Shown here: piece after piece, positions 11,858 through 21,398 of the stretch
Position numbering within the stretch: position 1 is the stretch's first letter
How the letters are laid out: each line of letters begins with the position of its first letter
Assembly (NCBI GenBank): GCA_021295815.1
Contig: JAGWBQ010000007.1
Coordinates: forward strand, 124,001 to 188,000
Direction of reading: 5' to 3'
From: Gemmatimonadota bacterium
Lineage (GTDB): Bacteria; Gemmatimonadota; Gemmatimonadetes; Longimicrobiales; Gaopeijiaceae
DNA length: 64,000 nucleotides
Notes under the pieces: generated by a model
The model's input: the letters and a program-made list of their open reading frames with translations, nothing else
What the model was told of the DNA's origin: nothing
The model's database searches: none
Made by a program: the position numbers and the translations under genes

Positions 11858-13363
11858 TCAGCCTTCCGGCTTCGAGGTCGGGAAGCGCTCCGGCCTCGCG
11901 TGCGCCGGGGGGGCGGGTTGCCCGGAGATACCTGGACGCGAGCGCGATCCCGGAAAGAGCCGGCTTCCGAGCTCCTCGAACCAGCTCGACCTAAGGGCTA
12001 TGCGCGTGCCGCCCATGGTGATCGCCAGCCAGAGTCCCACGCCCAGGAAGATGACGTTGGCGGCCCACATCGTGATGGCGGGGTCGGCGGCGCCTCCGTC
12101 CGCGAGATTTTCCCCACCTATCAGACCGGCCCAGTATATCGAGGCGATTCCCCCCGCCATGGCGACCACCATGCCGATCCCGCCGCTCGGGAAACGGATG
12201 GCGAGCGGCGGTCCGATCAGAGTGAAGATGATGCAGGCCACGGCGAGGGCCGACTTCTTGTGAATCTCGAGCTCGTAACGAGCCTGCGACTGGGAGAGCA
12301 TCCGACCCGTGACGGCGCGCTGACGGGTCCCCAGAATGGTGGTTGAGGCAAAGGCGTCGTCCGCCAGAAGCGAGGAGGGATCGCCGAGTCGGGAGGCCAG
12401 TCCTCTCGTGCCGCGCTCCAGCTCCCGGTCGCGCACTAGAATGTCGGTGGGCGTCCCCCGAGCCAGCGCCAGACGGACCGCGCGCAGCGATGTCTCCCGG
12501 TTCTCAGCCTGGATGGAGTCGAGCTCCGCCTTCTTCTCGTCGGCGCTCTCGCGCAGGAGACCGAAACCCATCTCCCGATCCGAGCGGGAGCTGCCGTACT
12601 GCTCTTCGAACATCGTGCCCACGTTCCGCAGAGGGATCACCTCCCGATCGAAATAGATGCGCCGAAATCCCCCTAGGCGGTCGGCCAGCATCTCGTTCAC
12701 CACGCCGTCTTCGAGGGTGAGGTATAGATCGGTCTCGGCGGCGTTGAACGCCATCTCGCCGCGCTCGGCCCAGGTGACGCGCTTTCGCGAGGGGTTGTTG
12801 GCGTCGAGTATGCCTACCGACTCGAGCTGGTTGGTTTCGGGATCGATACGGTCGGCGGTGAGGAAAAAGACCGCTCCCCGGCCAGTACCGGTAATCTCGG
12901 TCTGGATGCGGTTGACGACCTGTTCCTTCAATTCGAGGGTAGGGCTCTTGCGGCCAATGTTGAAGGTTAGGTTTTTCAGTCGGTGATTTGCTTCAGGGAG
13001 GACGCGATCGTGGAATCCGAGCATGACCACCGTCGCCACCGCGCCCAGAACCAATACCGGGGCGAGGACGCGCGCCGGACTCACGCCGTTGGCCGAGAGC
13101 GCCGTGATCTCGTTGTTCGAGGTCATGTCGCTGAAGCAGTAGAGCACGGCGGCCAGAACCGCGATGGGCAGTGAGAGAGCCACGGTGTGCGGCAGCGAGA
13201 GCACGAGGAACTCGGCGATCACCGTCCACGGCAGCCCTCTGCCGACCAGCGAATCGATCTGGCGGGCCACGGCGTTGAGGAACACCAGCGCCGTCATGGC
13301 TATCAGCGCGAATAGGAACGGTCCGATCTGGGCGCGGATCAGATACCTGGTAAGCACGGTCAT
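11858..13363 (-). CDS. lptF: LptF/LptG-family permease (first of pair; LptF-like)
   Basis: About 501 residues, longer than the usual 360-ish of LptF because of an insert with charged, possibly coiled-coil sequence (SADEKKAELDSIQAENRE) and a proline-rich tail. It begins MTVLTRYLIRAQIGPFLF, the normal family N-terminus, which fixes the start; the conserved SNNEITALSANGVSPAR coupling helix follows the second and third membrane helices. It should partner the downstream LptG-like protein in LPS export. The ATG (13361-13363) overlaps the ATG of sprA on the other strand by two bases, so the two promoters must lie inside each other's coding sequence. Confidence 0.87.
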   Translation of the reverse strand: MTVLTRYLIRAQIGPFLFALIAMTALVFLNAVARQIDSLVGRGLPWTVIAEFLVLSLPHTVALSLPIAVLAAVLYCFSDMTSNNEITALSANGVSPARVLAPVLVLGAVATVVMLGFHDRVLPEANHRLKNLTFNIGRKSPTLELKEQVVNRIQTEITGTGRGAVFFLTADRIDPETNQLESVGILDANNPSRKRVTWAERGEMAFNAAETDLYLTLEDGVVNEMLADRLGGFRRIYFDREVIPLRNVGTMFEEQYGSSRSDREMGFGLLRESADEKKAELDSIQAENRETSLRAVRLALARGTPTDILVRDRELERGTRGLASRLGDPSSLLADDAFASTTILGTRQRAVTGRMLSQSQARYELEIHKKSALAVACIIFTLIGPPLAIRFPSGGIGMVVAMAGGIASIYWAGLIGGENLADGGAADPAITMWAANVIFLGVGLWLAITMGGTRIALRSSWFEELGSRLFPGSRSRPGISGQPAPPAHARPERFPTSKPEG

Positions 13364-16300
13364 GGCGGGCCTTACACCGTTCGTAACGGCCCGGTCCCGA
13401 CTCGCCGGACCGGCGGCGGCGCTGGCGTTCGCGTCGGCCGGGATGGCCGCAGGCTTCGGGGCTGCGGCAGCCTCGGATGGGCTCGCGCCCGCCGCGGTAG
13501 CCCGCCCACCGGTCGCGGATACCGTTCTGCGCAGCGATCTCTCGCTGCCTCCGGCCACCGTCGTTTACGGCATCACGGCCGCGCCGGAAGCTCCCGGGCT
13601 CGATCTGGGGCTCCGCCGCATTCCCATGCGCGGACTCTCCTTCGACCCGCCCACCCTGCGTCGTCCGTCGCTCTTCCCGGCCGGAACCGGGCTTCCGCCG
13701 TTCGCGGTCACCGCCCTTCGCCTCCGAGCCGCGGACCCGCTGAGGACGCCCGTCACCGGGGTCGAGGCGCTGCTGCCGCCCGAGCGTCCCATCCGGCTGG
13801 CCGGCGAGCCGCCGGAGCTGGGCCGGGAGGCGATCACGCGTTTCAGCAACCGTTACGTGGATCTCTCCCTCGATCTGCGCAGCCGACTCGAACTGGGCGG
13901 CGAGTGGAACCGCTTCACGCCCTGCGACGACGCTCTGCGTGAAAGCTGCACCCCCAACCTGGTCCCCCGGCTCAGCCCCGACACTCGATTCGGCGTCCGA
14001 CTGGACGGGAGCGTTCTCGACCGTGTGATGATCGATGTCGACTTCGATCAGGCGCGCGAATTCGGGGGCGAGAACCGCATCAACATCGCATACGAGGGAG
14101 CCGAAGACGACATTCTGAGTTCGCTCAACGTGGGCGACGTCACCTTCGATTTTCCACGCTCGCGCTTCCTCACCGACGCGGTGCCGGCGGGCAACTTCGG
14201 CTTCCGCGCGGACGGCCAGCTCGGTCCGCTCGAGTTTCAGAGCGTGTGGGCCCAGCAACGCGGCGACCTGAACACTCGGGTCTTTCGCCTCTCCGGCATC
14301 GGAGACCGCAGATCCTTCGTTCAGGAGGACACTGTGGACATCGACGACGCCGACTACGCGCGAGGCCAGTTTTTCTACATCGTCGATCCCGTCCAAATCA
14401 CGGACTATCCCCACTTCGACCCGCTTCAGCTTCACACGGCCTCCGCACCGTCCTCGGTCTCGCCTGGAATCGACCCCGTCCAGATCTACCGTCTCGAAGA
14501 CGATCCGGCGCTCCTCCAGCAGGTGGAGGGCTACATCCAGGCCGACGCCGTCGTCGAGGCCGACGGAGAGCGGATCGTGGAGTCGGGCTGGTTCCGTCTC
14601 CTCCTTCCCGGAATCGACTACTTCCTTCACCCCAGCGGTCTCTGGCTCGCCCTCCGGGCTCCCCTGGCGAGCGACGAGATGCTGGCGACGACCTTCGTGA
14701 CCGCGACCGGCGACACGGTCGGGAGCTTCGACCCGGAGGCCGTCCACAACGCGGGCGGGCGACCGCAGCTCCGCCTGCTCAGGGCTCCCGAGGTCTCGCA
14801 CCAGCCCGGCAGTCCGTCATGGCGTCACGAGATGCACAGCGTCTATCGAGTCTCGGGGAGCGACGACGTGGAACCGGGCTCGGTCGGACTCACCGTCTCG
14901 TTGGGAGAGTTGTCGGCCGGCAGGACCTTCAAGCGATCGACGGCCGGGGAGGACGTCACCTTCCTCAGTCTTTTCGGGCTCGACGAGGAAGCCCCGTCCG
15001 ACGAACTCGACCCGGCGGCGGTCTTCTCGCTCAGCGACGACGAATTCGGGGCGATCGCCCCCGTCCGCGGCAGCTACATCTTCTTCCCGGCCCAGAAACC
15101 CTTCGCCCGCCCGCCACCCAGCCCCGTGCTCCGGCTCGACACCGAAGAAGCGGCCCGGTTGCTCGGCGACGACGCCAACTTCCGCATCTACGAGGAGGAG
15201 GACCCCTTCGAGCGCGCCAACGCGGGGCGCTTCCGGCTGCGCATCTCGTATCGTCTGCGCAGCGAGGGCGTCATCTCCTCCTTCTCGCTAGGGGCTCTCG
15301 GGGTCCGGCCCGGAAGCGAGCGCGTCCATCTGGGTGACCGTATCCTCGTTGCCGGCGAAGACTACGATATCGACTACGACCTCGGCCAAGTGACTCTGCT
15401 GGACCCTGAACGCCTCTTCACCGCAGCCCCCGACGCCGAGGTGAGGGTGAGCTGGGAGCAGCAATCTCTCTTTCGGCTGTCTCCCACGCAGGTTCTCGGG
15501 CTCAGGACCCGAGCCGGGCTGGGCGGCGGCGGCGAGATCAACCTGCTGACTCTCTACCGCTCCGAACGGTCTCCATTCCAGAGGCCGACCCTGGGGACCG
15601 AGCCGCGCGCGGCTTTACTGGGCGGCTTAGGCCTCCGCTACGAGGGATCGGCCCTCTGGCTCGACAGACTCATCGGCGGTCTTCCGGGCGTCCGCACGAG
15701 CGGATCGGGCGGATTCGTCTTCGAGGGCGAGATGGCGGCCTCGCTTCCGAACCCGAACACCGCCCGTTTCGCCTTCCTCGACGACTTCGACGGTTCGGCG
15801 CACTCCGCCGTATCCCTCTTCGCTCAGGAATGGCAGCACGGGAGCGCTCCCACGCGGCGGACCGGGGCGGAGGACGTTCTGCCTCGGACCTACGAGGTCG
15901 CCAACGCGGCGGCGCTGGTCTGGCAGCACACCTGGACGCTGAGCTCGCCCTCCGGCGACTCCCTCGGACTCCATGAAGGATACTTCCCGCATCTCGACAT
16001 CGATCGTCGGATCCGCGTGGCCGGCTCGGAGCGCAGAGAGCCGGGACTCCTGCTCTCCTTCCGCGGACGGCCATCGGCGGGTGGTGCGTCGGAGAGCTCC
16101 TGGCGCTCGCTGACGACGGTGCTCGCCACCAGCGGCCTCGACCTGACCCGCACCGAGTTTCTCGAATTCTACGCCGACGGGGACGACGGCGTGACCCTCG
16201 TCATCGACATCGGGACGGTGAGCGAGGACGCCTTCGTGTTCGACGACGCCGGACGGCTCTCGGGAACGAGGAGTTCGGACGGACGGAGATGGGGAGAGGG

Positions 16301-19300
16301 CGAACTCGACCAGGAGGCCGATCCCGGACGCGGCGAGATATGGGGCGACGATGCCGACGCTCGCGGGGTTTGGAACGAGTCCTGCGCAGCCGAGAGGGGC
16401 AGAGTATACCGGATCAGCGATCCGAACGCCGTCTGCACGAAGGGCAACGGACGCGCTGACAGCGAAGACCTCGACAACGACGGCAATCTCGACACGTCCG
16501 AGCGTCATCTGCGTTTCGTCCTGCGGCTCGACGGCTCCTCGGAATTCCTGGCGCGCTCGTCGGCGGAGACCGAGACTCCGTTCGAGCTCTACCGCGTACC
16601 TATCGGCGGCGCGGGCGCGTTCGAAGTGGGTGGGAGCTTCACCGACGCCCATCTGCGCGCCGTGCGCCACATGCGCATCACCGTTGTCGGGACCGGGCGG
16701 AACTCGGTGAGACTGGCGCGCATGCGGCTGGTGGGATCACGTTGGGTGAAACGCGCCGCGACCGGCGTTCTGGCCGGAATAGCGGGCGACGAAAGGGCAT
16801 TCGGGCGGGTCGAGGTCGGCGAGGTGTCGCGGTTGACCGAGGGCGAGCTGTACTCGCCGCCTCCGGGTGTTCTCGAGGCGCTGGCCGATCCGAATCTGGC
16901 CTTCGCGGGTGAGGGGATCGAGTTCAACGAGCGGGCGCTCGCCATCTCCTTCGACGGTCTTGCGTCCGACTCGCGGGCCGAGGTTTACCATCGCTTCACG
17001 CAGCGATCCCGCAACTTCCTCGACTATCGCGAAGCGCGATTGTGGGTGACCGCGAGAAACGGCGACTTCGGGCACTCCGCAGCCCACGGGTTCTTCCTGA
17101 AGGCCGGAACCGACCCGGAGAACTTCTACCTCTTCCGCGCGCGCCTTCCGGAGCCGGGCGGTTCGGAGATGGTCGTGGCCGACGACTGGTTGCCCGAGCT
17201 GCGCATCGACTTCGAGGAATGGCTCGACCTCCGACAGGCCGCCGAAGAGATGCTGATCCGCCGACCGCTCGGCACGCGGGAGGCGCCCATCGAACTCTGG
17301 TCCGCGGACTCGACCTACGCCGTCGTGCTCAGCGACCGCGGACGCGCACCCAGTCTCGCCGCGGTGAGAGAGGTGGCGATCGGAGTTTGGAACGAGGAGG
17401 CGGCGCCCGTATCGGGCGAGGTCTGGGTCAACGAACTCCGCCTGGGAAGCCCGCTGCGCGACTTTGGAGCAGCCAGTTCTCTCGACTTGAGGATAGACGG
17501 GGGCGGGGTGTTTGAAGCGTCGGCGAGCGTGACCGGGCGCGGGGCCTATTTCAGACAGCTCCGCGACGAACCCACGTACCAGGACGACCGCTCGGTCAAC
17601 CTCGTATCGACCCTCGCCCTCGACCGTTTCGCGCCTGCCGCCTGGGGGATCGAGCTGCCCTTGGTCTTCGAGCGAAGGAGCAGCAGACGGGAGCCGCTCC
17701 TGCTCGCCGAATCCGACGTGCGCGCTGATCGAATTCAAGGGCTGCGGGTGCCGCATTCGAACACGACCCGGATCGGACTCTCCTTCCGCAAGAGCTCCAC
17801 CTCCACCGGTCCCGTGGCCGACGGCCTATTCGATGGCGTGGTCGCGCGCGTCTCGTACCTGGCGGCGGACGGCGCCACCATCGCCACCAGCCACGAATCC
17901 TCCAACCTCGACGCCGGGGTGGAGTGGGCGTTGCACCCCGAGGGGCGCTTTCTCCGGCTGGTGCCTTCCTTCGTTCGTGGCGTTCTGGCGGCGCTTCTGC
18001 CCGGGGCCCTGGAGGACAGGGTGCTCGACACTCGCCTGCGGGTGAGCCCGGTGCGCATGTCGGTGGGAGTAGGCTACGCCCGTCACGACGGGTTCGTGGA
18101 GCGCTATCCGCGCATTATAGACCATCCCGACGACGAATTCGCCACCAGGACGCCGGTCGCGCTCGAGGTGCTGGAGACCGTGGCCGACCTGCGCCTCCAG
18201 CCGCTCGGATCGCTTTCCGCCGACATCGCCTTCGTAGCTTCGCGGGATCTGCTGCCGCCCAAGGAGGCTTCGCCCGACCGCCTGGTCCAACGGCTTCTCG
18301 AGAGAGAACGGCTGCTTCCGCTCGGATTGAACCTCGGCTGGGAGACCCACCGGTCGATCATTACCAGCCTGGCCTATTCACCGGAGTTCACCGAATGGCT
18401 CGGAGGCTCCCTGCGGCTGAACACGAGATTTCTGACCGACCGCAGCCCCCAATTCTTCAAGGAAAGCAGTGCCGGACCTCGAAACGCAACTCTCCTGACC
18501 GGCACCCGTGACGCCAGCGCGAGGCGCGATCTGCGCACCGATTTGGTCTTCGATCCGGTCGGGTTCGGCGACGCGCTGCCCGGGTCGGGCTCGGGCGCAT
18601 CGGCTTGGAACGCGATCCGGCGGCTGCTGAGCTCGTTTCAGCCGGTGAACGTCACCTACGACGCCGGGGTCAACTCGCGCTTCGACAGAGATCCGGTCTC
18701 GCCCGGGATTTCGTATCAGTTCGGGTGGGGTTCGGCGGAGGATCTTCGCTTCCTCGACGCGGACACCGCCGCCGCCCTCACCGAGACGAGAGGTTGGGCG
18801 GTTACCGGCGGGCTCGCCTTGCCCGGCGGACTCAGTCTCACCTCCGTCTTCCGCGACACCGATTTCTCCACGCTGGACGCGAGGAGCGACCGACAGGGTC
18901 GTGAACGTCGCTGGCCGGACCTGCGGATGTCGCTGCCTTCCATCGCCATGCCCGGTTGGAGCGGCATGCGCCGACTCGCGCTCTCGGGCGGGATCGCGCG
19001 CAGAACGGTCGAGAGCACCTTCGGAGGCGGACTGCAGCGGAGGTACCAGGAGACGACCGACATCCCGGCCTCGGTGACCGTGGCCTGGCGGGGATCGGTC
19101 ACGACGAGCTACCAGACGAGCATCAGCGCCGGCTCGGCGACCGACCCGACCGGCGAACTCAGGCCCGATCGGCGCAGCCACCGCGTCTCGTTTTCGTCAC
19201 GCTTCCTGCCTCCCTGGGGTTTGGCGGAGCTCCTGGATCGTCCCATCGACATCTCCCTCCTCGGACTGCTCTTCTCGGAGAGCAACTGCCGGCTTACCGC

Positions 19301-19499
19301 GACGGTGGAGGAATGCGTGGCCTTTCTCGACCGCGAGACCCGGTCGCTCTCCCTTTCCCTGGAGGCGGCGGTGAACGAGTTCGAGCTCGGAATGCAATTC
19401 AGCTACGACGACCGGCGCTCCTACGTGGGCCAGCGGCCGGGCGCGACCAACTTCAGGGTTCTGCTCTTCGGCGAGATGCGGGTTTCGTCGGTTCGCTGA
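13362..19499 (+). CDS. sprA: Cell-surface translocon protein SprA (type 9 secretion)
   Basis: About 2045 residues, close to Bacteroidota SprA (about 2400). SprA is the giant outer-membrane barrel through which type 9 secretion substrates pass. SprA-typical stretches are INIAYEGAEDDILSS with VGDVTFDFPRS (near residue 240), FRADGQLGPLEFQ, and FAFLDDFDGS (near 805), with a strand-rich C-terminal half. I chose the ATG giving an N-terminus with arginines, a long Ala-rich hydrophobic run and a plausible signal cleavage; the frame is open further upstream into lptF. No clear Shine-Dalgarno is seen. Other T9SS genes (porV, gldK-N) are not in the window. Confidence 0.9.
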   Translation: MAGLTPFVTARSRLAGPAAALAFASAGMAAGFGAAAASDGLAPAAVARPPVADTVLRSDLSLPPATVVYGITAAPEAPGLDLGLRRIPMRGLSFDPPTLRRPSLFPAGTGLPPFAVTALRLRAADPLRTPVTGVEALLPPERPIRLAGEPPELGREAITRFSNRYVDLSLDLRSRLELGGEWNRFTPCDDALRESCTPNLVPRLSPDTRFGVRLDGSVLDRVMIDVDFDQAREFGGENRINIAYEGAEDDILSSLNVGDVTFDFPRSRFLTDAVPAGNFGFRADGQLGPLEFQSVWAQQRGDLNTRVFRLSGIGDRRSFVQEDTVDIDDADYARGQFFYIVDPVQITDYPHFDPLQLHTASAPSSVSPGIDPVQIYRLEDDPALLQQVEGYIQADAVVEADGERIVESGWFRLLLPGIDYFLHPSGLWLALRAPLASDEMLATTFVTATGDTVGSFDPEAVHNAGGRPQLRLLRAPEVSHQPGSPSWRHEMHSVYRVSGSDDVEPGSVGLTVSLGELSAGRTFKRSTAGEDVTFLSLFGLDEEAPSDELDPAAVFSLSDDEFGAIAPVRGSYIFFPAQKPFARPPPSPVLRLDTEEAARLLGDDANFRIYEEEDPFERANAGRFRLRISYRLRSEGVISSFSLGALGVRPGSERVHLGDRILVAGEDYDIDYDLGQVTLLDPERLFTAAPDAEVRVSWEQQSLFRLSPTQVLGLRTRAGLGGGGEINLLTLYRSERSPFQRPTLGTEPRAALLGGLGLRYEGSALWLDRLIGGLPGVRTSGSGGFVFEGEMAASLPNPNTARFAFLDDFDGSAHSAVSLFAQEWQHGSAPTRRTGAEDVLPRTYEVANAAALVWQHTWTLSSPSGDSLGLHEGYFPHLDIDRRIRVAGSERREPGLLLSFRGRPSAGGASESSWRSLTTVLATSGLDLTRTEFLEFYADGDDGVTLVIDIGTVSEDAFVFDDAGRLSGTRSSDGRRWGEGELDQEADPGRGEIWGDDADARGVWNESCAAERGRVYRISDPNAVCTKGNGRADSEDLDNDGNLDTSERHLRFVLRLDGSSEFLARSSAETETPFELYRVPIGGAGAFEVGGSFTDAHLRAVRHMRITVVGTGRNSVRLARMRLVGSRWVKRAATGVLAGIAGDERAFGRVEVGEVSRLTEGELYSPPPGVLEALADPNLAFAGEGIEFNERALAISFDGLASDSRAEVYHRFTQRSRNFLDYREARLWVTARNGDFGHSAAHGFFLKAGTDPENFYLFRARLPEPGGSEMVVADDWLPELRIDFEEWLDLRQAAEEMLIRRPLGTREAPIELWSADSTYAVVLSDRGRAPSLAAVREVAIGVWNEEAAPVSGEVWVNELRLGSPLRDFGAASSLDLRIDGGGVFEASASVTGRGAYFRQLRDEPTYQDDRSVNLVSTLALDRFAPAAWGIELPLVFERRSSRREPLLLAESDVRADRIQGLRVPHSNTTRIGLSFRKSSTSTGPVADGLFDGVVARVSYLAADGATIATSHESSNLDAGVEWALHPEGRFLRLVPSFVRGVLAALLPGALEDRVLDTRLRVSPVRMSVGVGYARHDGFVERYPRIIDHPDDEFATRTPVALEVLETVADLRLQPLGSLSADIAFVASRDLLPPKEASPDRLVQRLLERERLLPLGLNLGWETHRSIITSLAYSPEFTEWLGGSLRLNTRFLTDRSPQFFKESSAGPRNATLLTGTRDASARRDLRTDLVFDPVGFGDALPGSGSGASAWNAIRRLLSSFQPVNVTYDAGVNSRFDRDPVSPGISYQFGWGSAEDLRFLDADTAAALTETRGWAVTGGLALPGGLSLTSVFRDTDFSTLDARSDRQGRERRWPDLRMSLPSIAMPGWSGMRRLALSGGIARRTVESTFGGGLQRRYQETTDIPASVTVAWRGSVTTSYQTSISAGSATDPTGELRPDRRSHRVSFSSRFLPPWGLAELLDRPIDISLLGLLFSESNCRLTATVEECVAFLDRETRSLSLSLEAAVNEFELGMQFSYDDRRSYVGQRPGATNFRVLLFGEMRVSSVR

Positions 19500-19596
19500 G
19501 AAGGAGGCCCGGCGAGCTCGGACTGGCAGCGGTCGAGAAGCGGACGAGGTCCCAAAACGCCATCGAAATGCCCCGTCCGAACATGCATCTTACAGC

Positions 19597-20265
19597 ATGG
19601 ACAGGGAAATAAAGGCGCTCAAGATCACCGTCGTCGTACTTCTGGCTCTCGCCGCAGGCCGCTGGCTCCTCGCACCTCCTCCTGCGGAGGTCGGCGGCGG
19701 GCCGCCCGTCGGAACACGCGAACTTCTCGACTCCAGCCGCGCCGAGCTCGACGAGGCCCAGGCGCGCAAGGCTCCTCTATCGGAAGGCGAGAAGATCGAC
19801 CCGAACACCGCCGACGACATCGCTCTCGACCGGCTGCCGGGGGTCGGTCCTTCGACCGCGAAGAACATCGTGGCCGACCGGGAGGCCAACGGGCCGTTCT
19901 CGTCGGTGACCGATCTTACGCGGGTGCGCGGCATCGGCCCCGCGACACTTGCCAGGATGACACCCTTCCTCGAGGTGGTCGGCGCACCGTCCGGTGCAGG
20001 CGGCGGAAAAGCGCGACCGCAGGCTCCGTCGCCGACCGAGGGTGCGGTCGGCCCGCCGGTGAGCGGATCCGCCCGGCTTGTGGACGTCAACGTCGCCGGC
20101 GTAGTAGAGCTCCAGAGCCTGCCGGGGATCGGACCGGCGTTGGCGGAGCGCATCGTCGAGGCGAGAAACGAAGCTCGCTTCGAACGGGTGGAGGACCTCC
20201 TGCGGGTGCGCGGCATCGGCCCCGCGATTCTGACCAAGCTGCGCCCGCTGGTGAGCGTCCGATGA
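19597..20265 (+). CDS. ComEA-like protein with two helix-hairpin-helix domains
   Basis: A 222-residue protein: an N-terminal membrane anchor (residues about 9-24), a short linker, and two ComEA-type HhH domains (about 66-130 and 158-220) with the hairpin signatures LPGVGPSTA, VRGIGPATL, LPGIGPALA and VRGIGPAIL. ComEA proteins hold incoming DNA in the periplasm during transformation. Most bacterial ComEA proteins have a single such domain, so the tandem copy is notable. The stop overlaps the pilT start (ATGA), tying it to the type IV pilus motor genes, which fits a DNA-uptake role. Confidence 0.82.
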   Translation: MDREIKALKITVVVLLALAAGRWLLAPPPAEVGGGPPVGTRELLDSSRAELDEAQARKAPLSEGEKIDPNTADDIALDRLPGVGPSTAKNIVADREANGPFSSVTDLTRVRGIGPATLARMTPFLEVVGAPSGAGGGKARPQAPSPTEGAVGPPVSGSARLVDVNVAGVVELQSLPGIGPALAERIVEARNEARFERVEDLLRVRGIGPAILTKLRPLVSVR

Positions 20266-21398
20266 GCGCGCCACGGGTCGGTGGCCGAGCTGGGATCGCC
20301 GCGGAGCCCGATCCCGACCTGAGGCGTCTCCTCGTCCGCATGGGCGAACTCGGCGCATCCGATCTTCATCTCGGCTGCGGGGCTCCGCCGGTGTTCAGGG
20401 TCGACGGGCGTCTGAAGAGGGACGGTGCGAGCGGGGGGGCGGGTGCGGACGGCGACGGACTCTTTCCGGGGAGCGACCGGATCCTCCTCTCCCTGCTCTC
20501 CGAAACCCAACGGAAGATCCTCGAACGCGCCTGTCACGTCGACGCCGCCTTCCGGGTGGAGGGAGAGGCGCGCTACCGGGCCAACATCTTCCATCGCCTG
20601 GGCGGGTTGGCTGCGGCGATCCGCCGCATTCCGCTCGAGATACCGCCTCTGGCAGCGCTCGGTCTCCCGCCGGCGCTCGAGAAGCTCGCGCTGAAGCCCC
20701 ATGGGCTGGTGCTTGTCACGGGGCCTACCGGCTGCGGCAAGTCGACTACCATGGCGGCGCTCGTCGATCGACTGAACCGCGAAAAGGCGCTTCACATAGT
20801 GACGCTGGAGGACCCGATCGAGTTCGTCCACGCCGCGAGGCGGTCGCTCATCACGCAGCGCGAGATCGGTCGCCACGCCCACGACTTCTGCGGCGCCCTC
20901 AAGTACGCGCTCAGGCAGGATCCGGACGTGGTCCTCATCGGCGAGCTGAGGGATCCCGACACGATCGGGGCAGCCCTGACAATGGCTGAGACCGGTCACC
21001 TCGTGCTCGCGACCCTGCACACCAACTCCGCCGTAGAGTCGGTGAGCCGGATGGTCGACGCGTTTCCGGGAGACCAGCGTGATCGGACCAGGTCGCAGCT
21101 CGCGCACGTGCTCGAAGGGGTGCTCACTCAGCGGCTCCTCCCCCGAGCGAACGGGAAGGGGAGGGTGTGCGCCGTCGAACTCATGATCTGCACCTCGGCA
21201 ATCCGCACCGTCATTCGGGACGACAAGCTTCACCAGGCGCAGTCGCTCATCCAGACGAGCCGCGGATCCGGGATGCGCACGATGGCGGAATCGCTTCGCG
21301 CGCTCTGCCTACGCGGCGATCTGGCACCTGAGGAGGCCCTGCGGCACGTGGACGACCAGGGGGCGTTCATGCGGACGCTCGGCGATCCATGGGGGTAG
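20262..21398 (+). CDS. pilT: PilT-family type IV pilus retraction ATPase
   Basis: A 378-residue cytoplasmic hexameric ATPase. The N-terminal ASDLHLGCGAPPVFRVDG is the PilT/PilB N-domain; Walker A is GPTGCGKST at residues 154-162, followed by the Asp box (TLEDPIEF), Walker B (DPDVVLIGELRDP) and His box (GHLVLATLHTN). The C-terminal AIRTVIRD and GMRTMAESL match PilT, and the four-cysteine zinc site of PilB/GspE is absent, so retraction rather than extension is likely. It overlaps comEA by 4 bases and pilC by 10. Confidence 0.9.
   Translation: MSAPRVGGRAGIAAEPDPDLRRLLVRMGELGASDLHLGCGAPPVFRVDGRLKRDGASGGAGADGDGLFPGSDRILLSLLSETQRKILERACHVDAAFRVEGEARYRANIFHRLGGLAAAIRRIPLEIPPLAALGLPPALEKLALKPHGLVLVTGPTGCGKSTTMAALVDRLNREKALHIVTLEDPIEFVHAARRSLITQREIGRHAHDFCGALKYALRQDPDVVLIGELRDPDTIGAALTMAETGHLVLATLHTNSAVESVSRMVDAFPGDQRDRTRSQLAHVLEGVLTQRLLPRANGKGRVCAVELMICTSAIRTVIRDDKLHQAQSLIQTSRGSGMRTMAESLRALCLRGDLAPEEALRHVDDQGAFMRTLGDPWG

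Noticed and set aside
12993-14801. A 602-residue open frame on the minus strand across lptF and sprA.
   Set aside because: It is antisense to two recognisable genes, has low-complexity Arg/Gly-rich sequence and no homology features; a high-GC shadow frame.
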